Of a stretch of DNA of 33,870 bases, positions 8,468-16,013 are shown piece after piece. The notes below the pieces were generated by a model. The model did no database searches, was not told the origin of the DNA, and worked only from the letters and a program-made list of their open reading frames with translations. A program made the translations under genes and the position numbers. The DNA is from Archangiaceae bacterium (GTDB lineage: Bacteria > Myxococcota > Myxococcia > Myxococcales > Myxococcaceae), in NCBI GenBank assembly GCA_016879935.1, contig JAACJQ010000347.1, positions 1 through 33,870 on the forward strand. Direction: 5' to 3'. Numbering within the stretch: the stretch's first letter is position 1; the number at the start of each line of letters is the position of its first letter.

Positions 8468-9649
8468 TTAGCGCGGAAGTGAAAACGCGAAGCGCAGCGG
8501 GTTCTGGGTGTTCGAGTTCTGCGAGTCACGCAAGCCGGCGAAGCACTCGATGAGTTCGTCGCCCTGCCAAGGCCACAGCATCGCCGCGCCACCACAGGCT
8601 CCCGTGAGCGCGCCGCTCTTCTTCGACGACACCCATTCGCCGAGTGGCAGGCCCCAGACGCCAAACGAGGTGGCGTCCTTCTGCTTCGGGTCGAACGCCG
8701 CGCGGAACAGCTTCGCGCACCGGGCCTCGGCCTCGTCGGGCGTGCGGGCGTTGACGAAGGGTGAGTCGCCTCCATCGCGCGCGACGTATTCCCACTCGAG
8801 CGGGGTCATGACGCGAAAGGGCGTTCGCCGCAGCGCCTGCTCGGCCTGCTTCTTCGTCATCGGCTCGGTGGAGACGGGCGCGCGGGCACACAGAAACGGT
8901 GCGACGCCTGCGGGCGCCGTCTTCGCGGGTCCGAACAGCTCGAGCGTCGACGGCTCCTGCCAACGCAGCGATTGAGCGAGCTCCACCTCGTCGGCACGAA
9001 GCCCCGAGAGGAACGAGCCCGCCGGAATCGCCACGAAGCGGACACCGGTCGGGCGATGCAGCACCTCGGCGAGCTGCGCCTTCCCGTGGAGCGAGCCAGT
9101 CGGCGTCCAGTCGTCTCCGAGCACGTCGGCGACCTTCTCCGCCAGGCTCCTTCGTTGCGCGGGCGTCGCGGCGCGCCAGGTGTCGAGACTCGACAACACG
9201 GTGAACGCGGTTGGAGGCGGCTTTGGCAGACGAACGGTCGTGGTCTTCTGCTTCACCACGGGAGCGGCGGCACGTTCAGGTGCGAGCACGGCGATGACGC
9301 GCGCGTATTTCCGCTCCGTGGCGACGTCGAGCGCGGTCTGTCCGAACGAGTCCTTCAGCGAAGGCTTCGCGCCCGCCTGGAGCAGCACCTTCACGACCTC
9401 GGGAGCGTTGGCCTCTGCGGCGAGGTGCAACGCGCTCGACTTCCACTTCCTGCTCACGTGCTTCGCGTTGGCGCCGGCCGCGAGCAGGAACTTCACGAGC
9501 GCGACGTTGCCCGCGAGCGCCGCGTTGCCGAGCGCCGTCTGGCCCGATTCGTCGACCGACTCGAGGTGCACCCCGCGCTTCACGAGCCGCTTCACCGTCG
9601 CGACGTCGTCATCGAACGCTGCTTCGGGAAGAGCCGGGTCCTTGCGCAT
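8468..9649 (-). CDS. Ankyrin-repeat protein with C-terminal FGE/SUMF1-like domain
   Basis: The product is 393 aa from ATG 9649; sequence upstream of it in frame is not protein-like. Residues ~1-130 form three to four ankyrin repeats (GQTALGNAALAGNVALVKFLLAAGANAKH; SALHLAAEANAPEVVKVLLQAGAKPSL). After a Pro/Lys linker, residues ~200-393 resemble a formylglycine-generating enzyme (SUMF1) fold: VRFVAIPAGSFLSG, MTPLEWEYVARDGG, GVWGLPLGEWV, ending PLRFAFSLPR. The Cys-x-Gly-Gly region is reduced to ACGGAAMLW with no obvious second catalytic Cys, so enzyme activity is doubtful; many bacterial members are non-enzymatic. There is no signal peptide. It lies 14 bases after the Cys-motif membrane protein gene, probably in the same transcript. 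Confidence 0.83.
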   Translation of the reverse strand: MRKDPALPEAAFDDDVATVKRLVKRGVHLESVDESGQTALGNAALAGNVALVKFLLAAGANAKHVSRKWKSSALHLAAEANAPEVVKVLLQAGAKPSLKDSFGQTALDVATERKYARVIAVLAPERAAAPVVKQKTTTVRLPKPPPTAFTVLSSLDTWRAATPAQRRSLAEKVADVLGDDWTPTGSLHGKAQLAEVLHRPTGVRFVAIPAGSFLSGLRADEVELAQSLRWQEPSTLELFGPAKTAPAGVAPFLCARAPVSTEPMTKKQAEQALRRTPFRVMTPLEWEYVARDGGDSPFVNARTPDEAEARCAKLFRAAFDPKQKDATSFGVWGLPLGEWVSSKKSGALTGACGGAAMLWPWQGDELIECFAGLRDSQNSNTQNPLRFAFSLPR

Positions 9650-9663
9650 GCGCGCGAGGATAG

Positions 9664-10164
9664 TCAGCGCCTCGCGGCCTTGAAGGTTCGTGTCGCGGGC
9701 GTGACGGTCGTCGAGGCGGCGAGCCCACCCGCGCTCATGCCGAACAGCGCTTTGAGGTTGTCTCCGAAGAAGGTGACGAAGGAGAGGAAGACGGCGAGCA
9801 CGAAGACGAGCGCTCCCGCGACGATGCCGGTGGGTTTGCCGACCCGTCGCACCGCCTCGCTCAGGCCCACGGCCCACGCCGACGGGCAGTCCTTCGTCAT
9901 CACCGTGCCGTCGAGGCGATGGAACAGCTGCGCGCACACACGCTCGGTGCGCACCTGCTGAAAGAGCGCCACCGCCTCGGCCGTCGTCATCGCCGAGACC
10001 TTGTAGACGTGCAGGTTGCACTGGCTGCAGTGGCGCTTCTTGTCGTCGCCCTGCAGGTCGCTCCAGCGCATCGGGCACGGCGCGGCGACCTTCACGCTTC
10101 CCAGCAGCTCGAGCTCTTCGCGGGTCATGGAGGCAGTATCGAGCGGTGCCAGTGGCGCGTTCAT
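9664..10164 (-). CDS. Cys-motif (zinc-ribbon-like) membrane protein
   Basis: ATG 10164 gives 166 aa. Near residues 25-55 a signature CPMRWSDLQGDDKKRHCSQC then NLHVYKVSAMT is seen: a lone Cys-Pro and, about 18 residues on, a CxxC pair, a layout suggesting a metal site. Proteins with this C-P-x-x-W ... R-x-C-x-x-C ... V-x-x-x-S-A-M-T pattern recur in Myxococcota and other phyla without known function. A strong membrane helix (~GIVAGALVFVLAVFLSFVTFF) follows near residue 115, then a short tail. I infer a membrane-tethered protein with a cytoplasmic metal-binding head. It appears to lead the minus-strand group that continues with the ankyrin/FGE-like gene. Confidence 0.75.
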   Translation of the reverse strand: MNAPLAPLDTASMTREELELLGSVKVAAPCPMRWSDLQGDDKKRHCSQCNLHVYKVSAMTTAEAVALFQQVRTERVCAQLFHRLDGTVMTKDCPSAWAVGLSEAVRRVGKPTGIVAGALVFVLAVFLSFVTFFGDNLKALFGMSAGGLAASTTVTPATRTFKAARR

Positions 10165-10224
10165 CGACCACTCGTCCGTCGGGCGAACGACCGATGCCCG
10201 GCGCGTGTCAGCCCGCTGTGGCAG

Positions 10225-10230
10225 AAGGAG
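10225..10230 (+). promoter_or_regulatory. Shine-Dalgarno AAGGAG for recX
   Basis: AAGGAG ends four bases before ATG 10235. It supports this start over the longer open frame, whose upstream part is shadow sequence opposite the divergent gene. Confidence 0.6.
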
Positions 10231-10234
10231 CGTC

Positions 10235-10753
10235 ATGGCGCGCAAGGTGACGGAACAGCGACTGATGAACGTGGCGCTGTTTCACCTGCGCCGGTACTCC
10301 GCGTCGGTGGCTGGCATGCGGCGCGTGCTGTCACGGCGCATCTTCCGCTGGGTGAAAGACGGCGCCGAGGTGGTGGGCGAGACCGACGCGCTGCTCACGA
10401 AGGTCATCGACCGCCTGGTGAGCGCGGGCTACCTCGACGACGAGCGGCTGGCGGCGGGCAAGGTGGCGAGCCTGCGCCGCAGCGGCAACAGCGCGCGCGT
10501 CATCTCGATGAAGCTGCGGCGCGCCGGCGTGAAGCAGGAACTCGCGAAGCAGGCCACCACGAACGAAGGCACGAAAGACGCCGACGCAGTGTGGACGTGG
10601 GCGAAGCGCAAGAAGCTCGGCGTCTTCCGCACGAAGCAGCGCGAGGAGCGGCGCCAGAAAGACCTCGCCGCCCTCGTGCGCGCCGGGTTCTCGTTTCGTG
10701 ACGCGAAGGCCGTCGTCGACGCGAAAGAACCGCCCGACCTGTTCAGCCTCTGA
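10235..10753 (+). CDS. recX: RecX-family regulatory protein
   Basis: The product is 172 aa, the usual RecX size. It has the all-helical three-tandem-bundle pattern of the family: AL(F)HLRRYSASVAGMRRVL near the start, then VIDRLVSAGYLDDERLAAG, the family's most recognisable stretch, then RVISMKLRRAGV and, near the end, a basic LAALVRAGFSFRDAKAVV helix. RecX binds RecA filaments and restrains recombinase activity. recA is not in the window, so the usual recA-recX pairing is absent here. The 3' end overlaps the convergent acetyltransferase gene by 11 bases. Confidence 0.88.
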   Translation: MARKVTEQRLMNVALFHLRRYSASVAGMRRVLSRRIFRWVKDGAEVVGETDALLTKVIDRLVSAGYLDDERLAAGKVASLRRSGNSARVISMKLRRAGVKQELAKQATTNEGTKDADAVWTWAKRKKLGVFRTKQREERRQKDLAALVRAGFSFRDAKAVVDAKEPPDLFSL

Positions 10754-11264
10754 GCTTCGCGTAGAGGAACGAGTCGATGAGCTGGCCGTCTTTGAAGACG
10801 CTCTTCTTCAGCACCGCCTCGCGCTGAAAGCCGTTCTTCTCGAGCACGCGGGCCGAGGCCAGGTTCCACTCGAAGACGCCCGCCTGCAGCCGCTCGAGCT
10901 TCATCACCTCGAACGCGAACTTCGTCAGCCCGCCGACGGCCTTCGTCGCGATGCCGCGGCCGTGAAAGGGGGCGCCCAGCCAGTAGCCAATCTCGGCGCC
11001 GCGCGAATAGACGTCGGTGAGCGGGTGCGCACCGGTGGCGCCGACGAACTGCCCGTCGAGCTCGATGGCGAAGACGCGCTCGGTGCGCTCGGGGGCGGTG
11101 TAGTGGGCGACGAAGCCTCGAGCGTTCTCGACGGAGTACGGGTGGGGGAACGCATCGCGCAGGTTGCGCCAGACGTTGCGGTCGTTCGCGAGCGCAGCCA
11201 TTCGCTCGACGTCGGTGAGCTGGAGCGGTCTGAGGAGGAGCGCGTCGTCGAGTCGCAGGTGCAT
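10743..11264 (-). CDS. GNAT acetyltransferase, RimJ/RimL-like
   Basis: The product is 173 aa. The order of elements is that of RimJ/RimL-type GNAT enzymes: LRPLQLTDVERMAALAND at the N-terminus, FAIELDGQFVGATGAHPL, the strand AEIGYWLGAPFHGRGIATKAV holding the acetyl-CoA pyrophosphate loop, then LERLQAGVFEWNLASARVLEKNGFQREAVLKKSV. Such enzymes acetylate protein N-termini, small amines or drugs; the acceptor here is unknown. It is the last of four minus-strand genes with 39-50 base gaps and overlaps the end of recX. Confidence 0.9.
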   Translation of the reverse strand: MHLRLDDALLLRPLQLTDVERMAALANDRNVWRNLRDAFPHPYSVENARGFVAHYTAPERTERVFAIELDGQFVGATGAHPLTDVYSRGAEIGYWLGAPFHGRGIATKAVGGLTKFAFEVMKLERLQAGVFEWNLASARVLEKNGFQREAVLKKSVFKDGQLIDSFLYAKLRG

Positions 11265-11305
11265 GGCTGTCGCCGACGATGCCACAGCCCCACGGCTGAC
11301 CGGCT

Positions 11306-11695
11306 TCAGTGTTTGAGCATCGCGTGCTGACCGCCGGCCGCGCCCTCCATGCTGTGGCTCAGCACGAAGTGGTACAGCGGGTAGCTGTCGTCTCGGGGCC
11401 CGCCGATGCAGTCGAAGATGAAGTAGCCGCGGCCCGGGTCTTCCACGTCGGGCTGTACCTGCACGAAGAGCACGTCGCTGCGCTCGATGACGAGCTCGCC
11501 CATCAGCGCCTTGCCGACGATGAGCTGCACCACGGCGCGGTTGTCCGGCTCTTCGAAGAACTCCCAGTGCGCCAGCTCGTGGTCGAACAGCACGGTGTCG
11601 CCCGCGCCCACCCGCACCACGCAGTTGCGGTGGTCGGCGAGCCAGCGCCAGAAGGTGTCGAAGGTCAGCGGAGCCGTCTGCGTCGTCGAAGACAT
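11306..11695 (-). CDS. Unknown 129-aa soluble protein
   Basis: ATG 11695 gives 129 aa with no signal or membrane segment. It is rich in aromatic and acidic residues: FWRWLADHRNCVVRVGAG, VLFDHELAHWEFFEEPD, then strands VQLIVGKALMGELVIE and VLFVQVQPDV, and a DPGRGYFIFDCIGG segment. The strand-rich middle could be a small barrel, but I do not recognise the family. The gene sits between a Maf-type gene and an acetyltransferase gene in a tight minus-strand run, and its codon use matches theirs. Confidence 0.7.
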   Translation of the reverse strand: MSSTTQTAPLTFDTFWRWLADHRNCVVRVGAGDTVLFDHELAHWEFFEEPDNRAVVQLIVGKALMGELVIERSDVLFVQVQPDVEDPGRGYFIFDCIGGPRDDSYPLYHFVLSHSMEGAAGGQHAMLKH

Positions 11696-11745
11696 GCCCG
11701 CCGCAATACCGCGACGACTCGGCGAGTGGATCGTTTTTCGAACCG

Positions 11746-12333
11746 TCAGAAGAAGCGCACGCCGGCTTCTCGAAGCAAGCGCACCACCCGCTGCATGGGC
11801 AGGCCCTGAATCGACGTGCGGTCGCCTTCGATGCGCGCGAACAGGGCCTGGCCACGGCCTTCGACGCGATAGGCGCCCGCGCAGCCCTGCCACTCGCCGG
11901 TCGCCACGTAGCCGTGCAGCTCGTCGTCAGACAGCGGGCGCACGTGCAGCCGCGCCACGTCGACCTCGGTGACGAGGTAGCCCGGCCCGACGACGCACAC
12001 GCCGGTGACGATTTCGTGCGAACGGCCGGCGAGCGACTTCAGCTGCGCGAAGGCGGTCTCGGCGTCGGGTGGTTTGCCCAGCGCCTTTCCATCGAGCGAG
12101 ACGAGCTGGTCGGCGCCCACGACGAGGCAGCGCGCGTAGCGGTTGGCGACGGCGCGGGCCTTTCGTTCGGCGAGCTGCGCGACGGCTTGCACGACGGGCG
12201 TGCCCTCGGGAACGACCTCGTCGACCTCGGGCGCGACGGCCAGGTACGGCAGCCCCAGCCCGGTCATCAGCGCGCGGCGCGCCGACGACGTCGAGGCGAG
12301 AATGAGCTCCGAGTACAGGCCGCCGAGGAACAC
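11746..12333 (-). CDS. Maf/YceF-type nucleoside triphosphate pyrophosphatase
   Basis: The start is GTG 12333 (195 aa, normal for the family). Hallmarks are in order: LILASTSSARRALM near the N-terminus, VDEVVPEGTP, the acidic VVGADQLVSLDGKALGKP motif, and the late GDRTSIQGLPMQRVVRLL. Maf proteins hydrolyse non-canonical or modified NTPs to NMP and pyrophosphate. The SIQGLPM ending and EWQGCAGAYRVEG stretch look more like the YceF branch (7-methyl-GTP) than the YhdE branch (dTTP/UTP), but I would not assign substrate from this alone. It lies inside a four-gene minus-strand run. Confidence 0.9.
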   Translation of the reverse strand: MFLGGLYSELILASTSSARRALMTGLGLPYLAVAPEVDEVVPEGTPVVQAVAQLAERKARAVANRYARCLVVGADQLVSLDGKALGKPPDAETAFAQLKSLAGRSHEIVTGVCVVGPGYLVTEVDVARLHVRPLSDDELHGYVATGEWQGCAGAYRVEGRGQALFARIEGDRTSIQGLPMQRVVRLLREAGVRFF

Positions 12334-12372
12334 GCGGGCTCTCTGTCACAGCGACCGGTGCGGCGAAAGCCC

Positions 12373-12900
12373 TCAGCGGAGCTCGACGCTGCGCACGAAG
12401 GCATCGAGCGAGGTGCGCAGGGGAACGCGCGGCTCCGACGGGTCCCTGGCGGTGATGAAGCGCACGGCGTTGAACTCGTAGACGACGGCCCCGCCGTCAC
12501 CCACGAAGACGGCGACGCGTCGCACGTAGACGTCGCCACCTTCGCAGCTGCCTGCGTGCGCGAACTGGAGCGTCGCTCCAGGGATGGTTACGCCACCATC
12601 GAGGATGGTCGACACGCAGCCGTGACTGCTGCGCCAACGCCGCAGCACCTCCTTCGCGGTCAGGCCCTTCGCCACCCTGGGCACCGACCAGCGCGTGAGC
12701 TGCCAGAGCGACTCGTCGCGCCCCTTCGCGGTCCAGCTCCGGCCCGCCGCGCCACGGCCCCAGTCTCCATTCTCAACGCCCGCGTCGAACGAGCCCTCGA
12801 AGCCGACGTCGTCGGGGAGCCGCCAGCTGAAGCCCTCGTCCTGCACCGTCACGCCACCGTCGGCCGAGCAGGTGATGAGGGTGACGAGCGCAGTGAGCAT
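12373..12900 (-). CDS. Exported unknown protein, possible lipoprotein
   Basis: The product is 175 aa. The N-terminus [11 protein letters not shown] is a very short hydrophobic signal ending in Cys; Thr before the Cys is not a good lipobox residue, so lipidation is uncertain. The mature part has paired Cys ([13 protein letters not shown]... AGSCEGG) that could form a disulfide, and alternating strands such as [23 protein letters not shown]. No family recognised. It starts only 23 bases from the divergent PLP-enzyme gene and would lead the minus-strand group with the Maf gene. Confidence 0.7.
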   Translation of the reverse strand: MLTALVTLITCSADGGVTVQDEGFSWRLPDDVGFEGSFDAGVENGDWGRGAAGRSWTAKGRDESLWQLTRWSVPRVAKGLTAKEVLRRWRSSHGCVSTILDGGVTIPGATLQFAHAGSCEGGDVYVRRVAVFVGDGGAVVYEFNAVRFITARDPSEPRVPLRTSLDAFVRSVELR

Positions 12901-12923
12901 CGAGACGAGGCTATATCGCGCTC

Positions 12924-13982
12924 ATGTCTGCATCGACGTCATGGGTGAGTCAGGCCATCGCGCGCATCGAGGCCGACTTTCATCGCAGCGCTGACACCCA
13001 CCTCATCGCGGTGCCCGTGCCGTCGCTCTCGATGCGCGGCATCGACCTGTACCTGAAAGACGAGTCGACCCACCCGACCGGCAGCCTCAAGCACCGGCTC
13101 GGGCGCTCGCTCTTTCTCTACGCGCTCTGCAACGGCTGGCTCCGTGAGGGCGCGACGGTGGTCGAAGCGTCGAGCGGCTCCACGGCGGTGAGCGAGGCGT
13201 ACTTCGCGCGGCTGCTCGGTTTGCCGTTCATCGCGGTGATGCCGAAGGGCACCTCGCCCGAGAAGGTGGCGCAGATCGAATTTCATGGTGGCCGCTGCCA
13301 CTTCGTCGAGTCGGCCACCGAGGTGAGCGCCGAGGCGCGTCGGCTGGCAGTCGAGACGCGCGGCCACTTCATGGACCAGTTCACCTACGCCGAGCGCGCG
13401 ACCGACTGGCGCGGCAACAACAACATCGCCGAGTCGATGTTCACGCAGATGGCGAAGGAGCGGCACCACGTGCCCCGCTTCATCGTCGTCGGCGCCGGCA
13501 CTGGCGGCACGAGCGCCACCATCGGCCGGTACACGCGCTATCGGCAGTTCGACACGACGTTGTGCGTGGCCGACCCCGAAGGCTCGGTGTTCGGTGCGTA
13601 CTGGCGAACGGGAGACGTGACGCTGAAAGGAGCCGGCTCGCGCATCGAAGGCATCGGTCGCCCGCAGGTCGAGCCGAGCTTCATTCGTACGCTGGTCGAC
13701 CGCCTGCTCGAGGTGAAGGACGTGGAGTCGGTGGCGGGCATGCGGTCGTTGTCGGCGCTCCTCGGTCGGCGGGTCGGGCCCTCGAGCGGCACGAACTTCG
13801 TGGCGATGTTGACGCTGGCCGACGAGCTGAAGCGGGCGGGCGAGACGGGCTCGGTCCTCTCGTTGCTCTGCGACGCGGGCGAGCGGTACCTGCCGACGTT
13901 TCACGACGCGGCCTGGGTGAAGGCGAACATCGGTGACTGCTCGGCGGCCGAAGCGACGTTGCAGCGGCTGCTCTCGCCGTGA
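12924..13982 (+). CDS. PLP-dependent cysteine synthase/desulfhydrase-family enzyme
   Basis: The product is 352 aa, a fold-type II PLP enzyme. The cofactor Lys is K56 in [11 protein letters not shown], a substrate loop reads [12 protein letters not shown], and the glycine-rich phosphate loop is [14 protein letters not shown]. The overall order and the insertion around [16 protein letters not shown] resemble Cds1-like L-cysteine desulfhydrases (as in mycobacteria) more than the housekeeping CysK/CysM branch. The likely reaction is breakdown of cysteine to pyruvate, ammonia and sulfide, or a beta-replacement on Ser/Cys derivatives; sequence alone cannot decide. It is followed after 9 bases by the KOW/TIGR02996 fusion gene, so the two are probably cotranscribed. 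Confidence 0.87.
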   Translation: MSASTSWVSQAIARIEADFHRSADTHLIAVPVPSLSMRGIDLYLKDESTHPTGSLKHRLGRSLFLYALCNGWLREGATVVEASSGSTAVSEAYFARLLGLPFIAVMPKGTSPEKVAQIEFHGGRCHFVESATEVSAEARRLAVETRGHFMDQFTYAERATDWRGNNNIAESMFTQMAKERHHVPRFIVVGAGTGGTSATIGRYTRYRQFDTTLCVADPEGSVFGAYWRTGDVTLKGAGSRIEGIGRPQVEPSFIRTLVDRLLEVKDVESVAGMRSLSALLGRRVGPSSGTNFVAMLTLADELKRAGETGSVLSLLCDAGERYLPTFHDAAWVKANIGDCSAAEATLQRLLSP

Positions 13983-13987
13983 GGAGG
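13981..13987 (+). promoter_or_regulatory. Shine-Dalgarno GAGGAGG fixing the GTG start at 13992
   Basis: GAGGAGG overlaps the stop of the PLP-enzyme gene and ends four bases before GTG 13992. It supports GTG as the start of the KOW/TIGR02996 gene and a coupled transcript. Confidence 0.65.
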
Positions 13988-13991
13988 CCTC

Positions 13992-15686
13992 GTGCGTGAG
14001 ACGACCTTGAAGCCGGGCAGCCCGGTCACCATCGTCGAGGGGCCGTTCTCGGGGCTCCCCGCGGTGCTGGTGCGCGAGACGGGCACGAAGGTGGTGCTCG
14101 AGGTGACCGTCTTCGGGCGCAACACCGAGGTGACGCTGGAGCGACGCGAGGTGCTCATGGGCGCGCCCTTGCTCGACGAGCTCGAGGCCGAGGTCGTGAG
14201 CGCGGTACGTCAACGCGAGTACCCCCAACGGTCGTTCTCGTTCTGGCGTCGCGAGCTGCGGGGCCGCGCGGAGGACCCGACGGAGGAGGAGCTGCCCGCC
14301 ATCGTGCGCCGCGCCGACGCGTTCGAGGCCGAGCTGCTGCGTGCGCTCGAACTCGAGACGGCGGCCGAGGTGGCGCGGTTTCGGGAGGCGTTCGCGGGGC
14401 TCGATGAGACCGCCCGCACTACGAAGTGGATGAAGGAGCGCGCGAGTTGGGTCGAGTGGCGCGAACAGGCGCGGGCGGTGCGCGCGGCCCTCGACGCCGA
14501 GCTTCCAGAGCCCGAGTTCGGCACGCCGGAGTTCGAGGTGTTGCACGAGCGGCAGGTGGAGCTTCGGGCGCGGGTCGAGGCGTTTCGCAGACGTGAAGTG
14601 TTCGAACGCCCGCTCGTCGACGAGCCCCGCAGTGAAGCGCTCGAGGCCGCCATCGACGCCGAGGTCGACCGCGACGACGCGTTCCTCGTCTATGGCGACT
14701 GGCTCTCGAGTCGTGGCAGCGCGCGCGGTGAGCTGATCAGTCTTCACGCCGCAGGCAGACGGGCGCCGCAGCTCGAGACGTCGCTGCTCGGTCCGCTCGC
14801 GGCGTTCGTCGAGCGGCTCGATGCCCAGTGGCGGCTCGGCTTTCTCACGCAGGTGCGGCTCGAGGCCACGCGCGATGACGAACGTGACGGGCTCGACCTC
14901 TCGCAGTTCGTCGCGAAGCTCTGGGCGTTGCCGTCGGCGAGATTTCTCCGCGAGCTGAGAGTCGCGTGCGCGTCGGCCCACGAAGACGGCGTGATGGAGA
15001 AGGTGCTCGCGACGCTCACCAGCAGCGGGCCGCGCCCCTCGATGCGCGCGCTCACGTTCGAGACGAACACCGAAGAGGAGATGCTCTCGTGGACTTCGAC
15101 GGGTGACCTCTCTGCGCTCGGTGCGGCCTTCCCGAAGCTGGAGCGTCTGTTCGTTCACGTCGGCCAGGCGCTGCTGACGGCGCCGTCGTTTCCGAACCTG
15201 CGCTCGCTCGACCTGCGCACCACGTCGCTGAGCAGTGAGCTCGTCTCGGCGCTCGCGCGCGCGTCGTGGCCCCAGCTTCGACACCTGGGGCTGTGGTTCG
15301 GCTCACGTTCGTACGGCGTGCAGGTCTCGGTGGACGACGTGCGGCCGCTGCTCGATGCGCCCCTGCCTGCGCTCACGTCGCTCGGGCTCGCCAACTCGGA
15401 GCTCAGCGACGAGCTGTGCACTGGGCTCTGTGCGCACCCACTGCTGGCGCGGCTCGAGGTGCTCGACCTGTCGATGGGCACCATGACGGATGCTGGCGCG
15501 CAGACGCTGCTGGTTCACCGCGAGCGGCTGGAACACCTGAAGAGGCTCGACGTCGACGACAACTACCTGTCCGCTGAAGCGGTCGCGTCGTTGCGGAGCG
15601 CGTTTCCCCAGCTCGTCAGCAAGGAGCAGCGAGTCGCGGAGGAATACGAAGGCGCACTGCATCGGTACGCGTCGGTCGGTGAGTAG
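13992..15686 (+). CDS. Fusion: NusG-like KOW domain, TIGR02996 domain and leucine-rich repeats
   Basis: The product is 564 aa from GTG 13992. Residues ~5-55 read like the C-terminal KOW domain of NusG: GSPVTIVEGPFSGL, then a strand/turn and VTVFGRNTEVTLERREV, the same spacing as VRV.DGPFADF...SIFGRATPVEL in NusG. Residues ~60-200 are acidic/basic amphipathic helices, probably coiled-coil. Residues ~215-255 match the TIGR02996 domain (DAFLVYGDWLSSRGSARGELISLHA). The C-terminal ~270 residues are Leu-rich repeats of the LxxLxLxxxxL type (LRSLDLRTTSLSSELVSALA; LTSLGLANSELSDELC; LEVLDLSMGTMTDAG). KOW domains bind ribosomal protein S10/Rho or nucleic acid; LRRs bind protein. No NGN domain is present, so this is not NusG. 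Function unknown. Confidence 0.85.
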   Translation: MRETTLKPGSPVTIVEGPFSGLPAVLVRETGTKVVLEVTVFGRNTEVTLERREVLMGAPLLDELEAEVVSAVRQREYPQRSFSFWRRELRGRAEDPTEEELPAIVRRADAFEAELLRALELETAAEVARFREAFAGLDETARTTKWMKERASWVEWREQARAVRAALDAELPEPEFGTPEFEVLHERQVELRARVEAFRRREVFERPLVDEPRSEALEAAIDAEVDRDDAFLVYGDWLSSRGSARGELISLHAAGRRAPQLETSLLGPLAAFVERLDAQWRLGFLTQVRLEATRDDERDGLDLSQFVAKLWALPSARFLRELRVACASAHEDGVMEKVLATLTSSGPRPSMRALTFETNTEEEMLSWTSTGDLSALGAAFPKLERLFVHVGQALLTAPSFPNLRSLDLRTTSLSSELVSALARASWPQLRHLGLWFGSRSYGVQVSVDDVRPLLDAPLPALTSLGLANSELSDELCTGLCAHPLLARLEVLDLSMGTMTDAGAQTLLVHRERLEHLKRLDVDDNYLSAEAVASLRSAFPQLVSKEQRVAEEYEGALHRYASVGE

Positions 15687-16013
15687 CCACGCCTTGCTGA
15701 GCCTGGAAGGCGCGGCCGCCCGCAACGAGATCAGCGTCGTCGCCGACTCATCAAGCACAACCCGTCCACGACCTTGCGAACGTCACCAGTCAGAACGGGA
15801 CGGTTCAGTCTCGCGGACTCAGAAGGCAGCGATGCATCAGCGCAGCCGGCACGATGACGCCATCACCCTCTGACCGAGCGCTACAGCAGGCCTTCGCTGA
15901 ACGAGAAGCCCGTCACCTGAGCTCGTTCGCAAGACCCAGATGTACCTGCGCGAGGCGCTCGTCGAGCTCGTGCTCAGAGGTGAGGCGCAGCGTCAGCGGA
16001 CGGTGACGGTGCC
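15687..16013. other. 327-base gap between convergent genes, possible degraded small gene
   Basis: No clear gene. A short frame from ATG 15854 (MTPSPSDRALQQAFAEREARHL) ends in nonsense, but one base-phase shift near 15915 opens another frame reading ELVRKTQMYLREALVELVLR and then GEAQRQRTVTV, which looks protein-like. Together they could be a broken ~55-60-residue helical protein on the + strand, running into the 3' end of the beta-propeller gene. I see no strong hairpin, promoter or repeat here. Confidence 0.3.

Noticed and set aside
9664-10164. Considered as an anti-sigma factor with a zinc site
   Set aside because: Cys spacing does not fit the His-x3-Cys-x2-Cys zinc anti-sigma motif, and no sigma factor gene is adjacent.
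13992-14160. Considered as a NusG or RfaH gene
   Set aside because: Only the KOW-like part is present, no NGN domain precedes it, and the rest of the protein belongs to other families.
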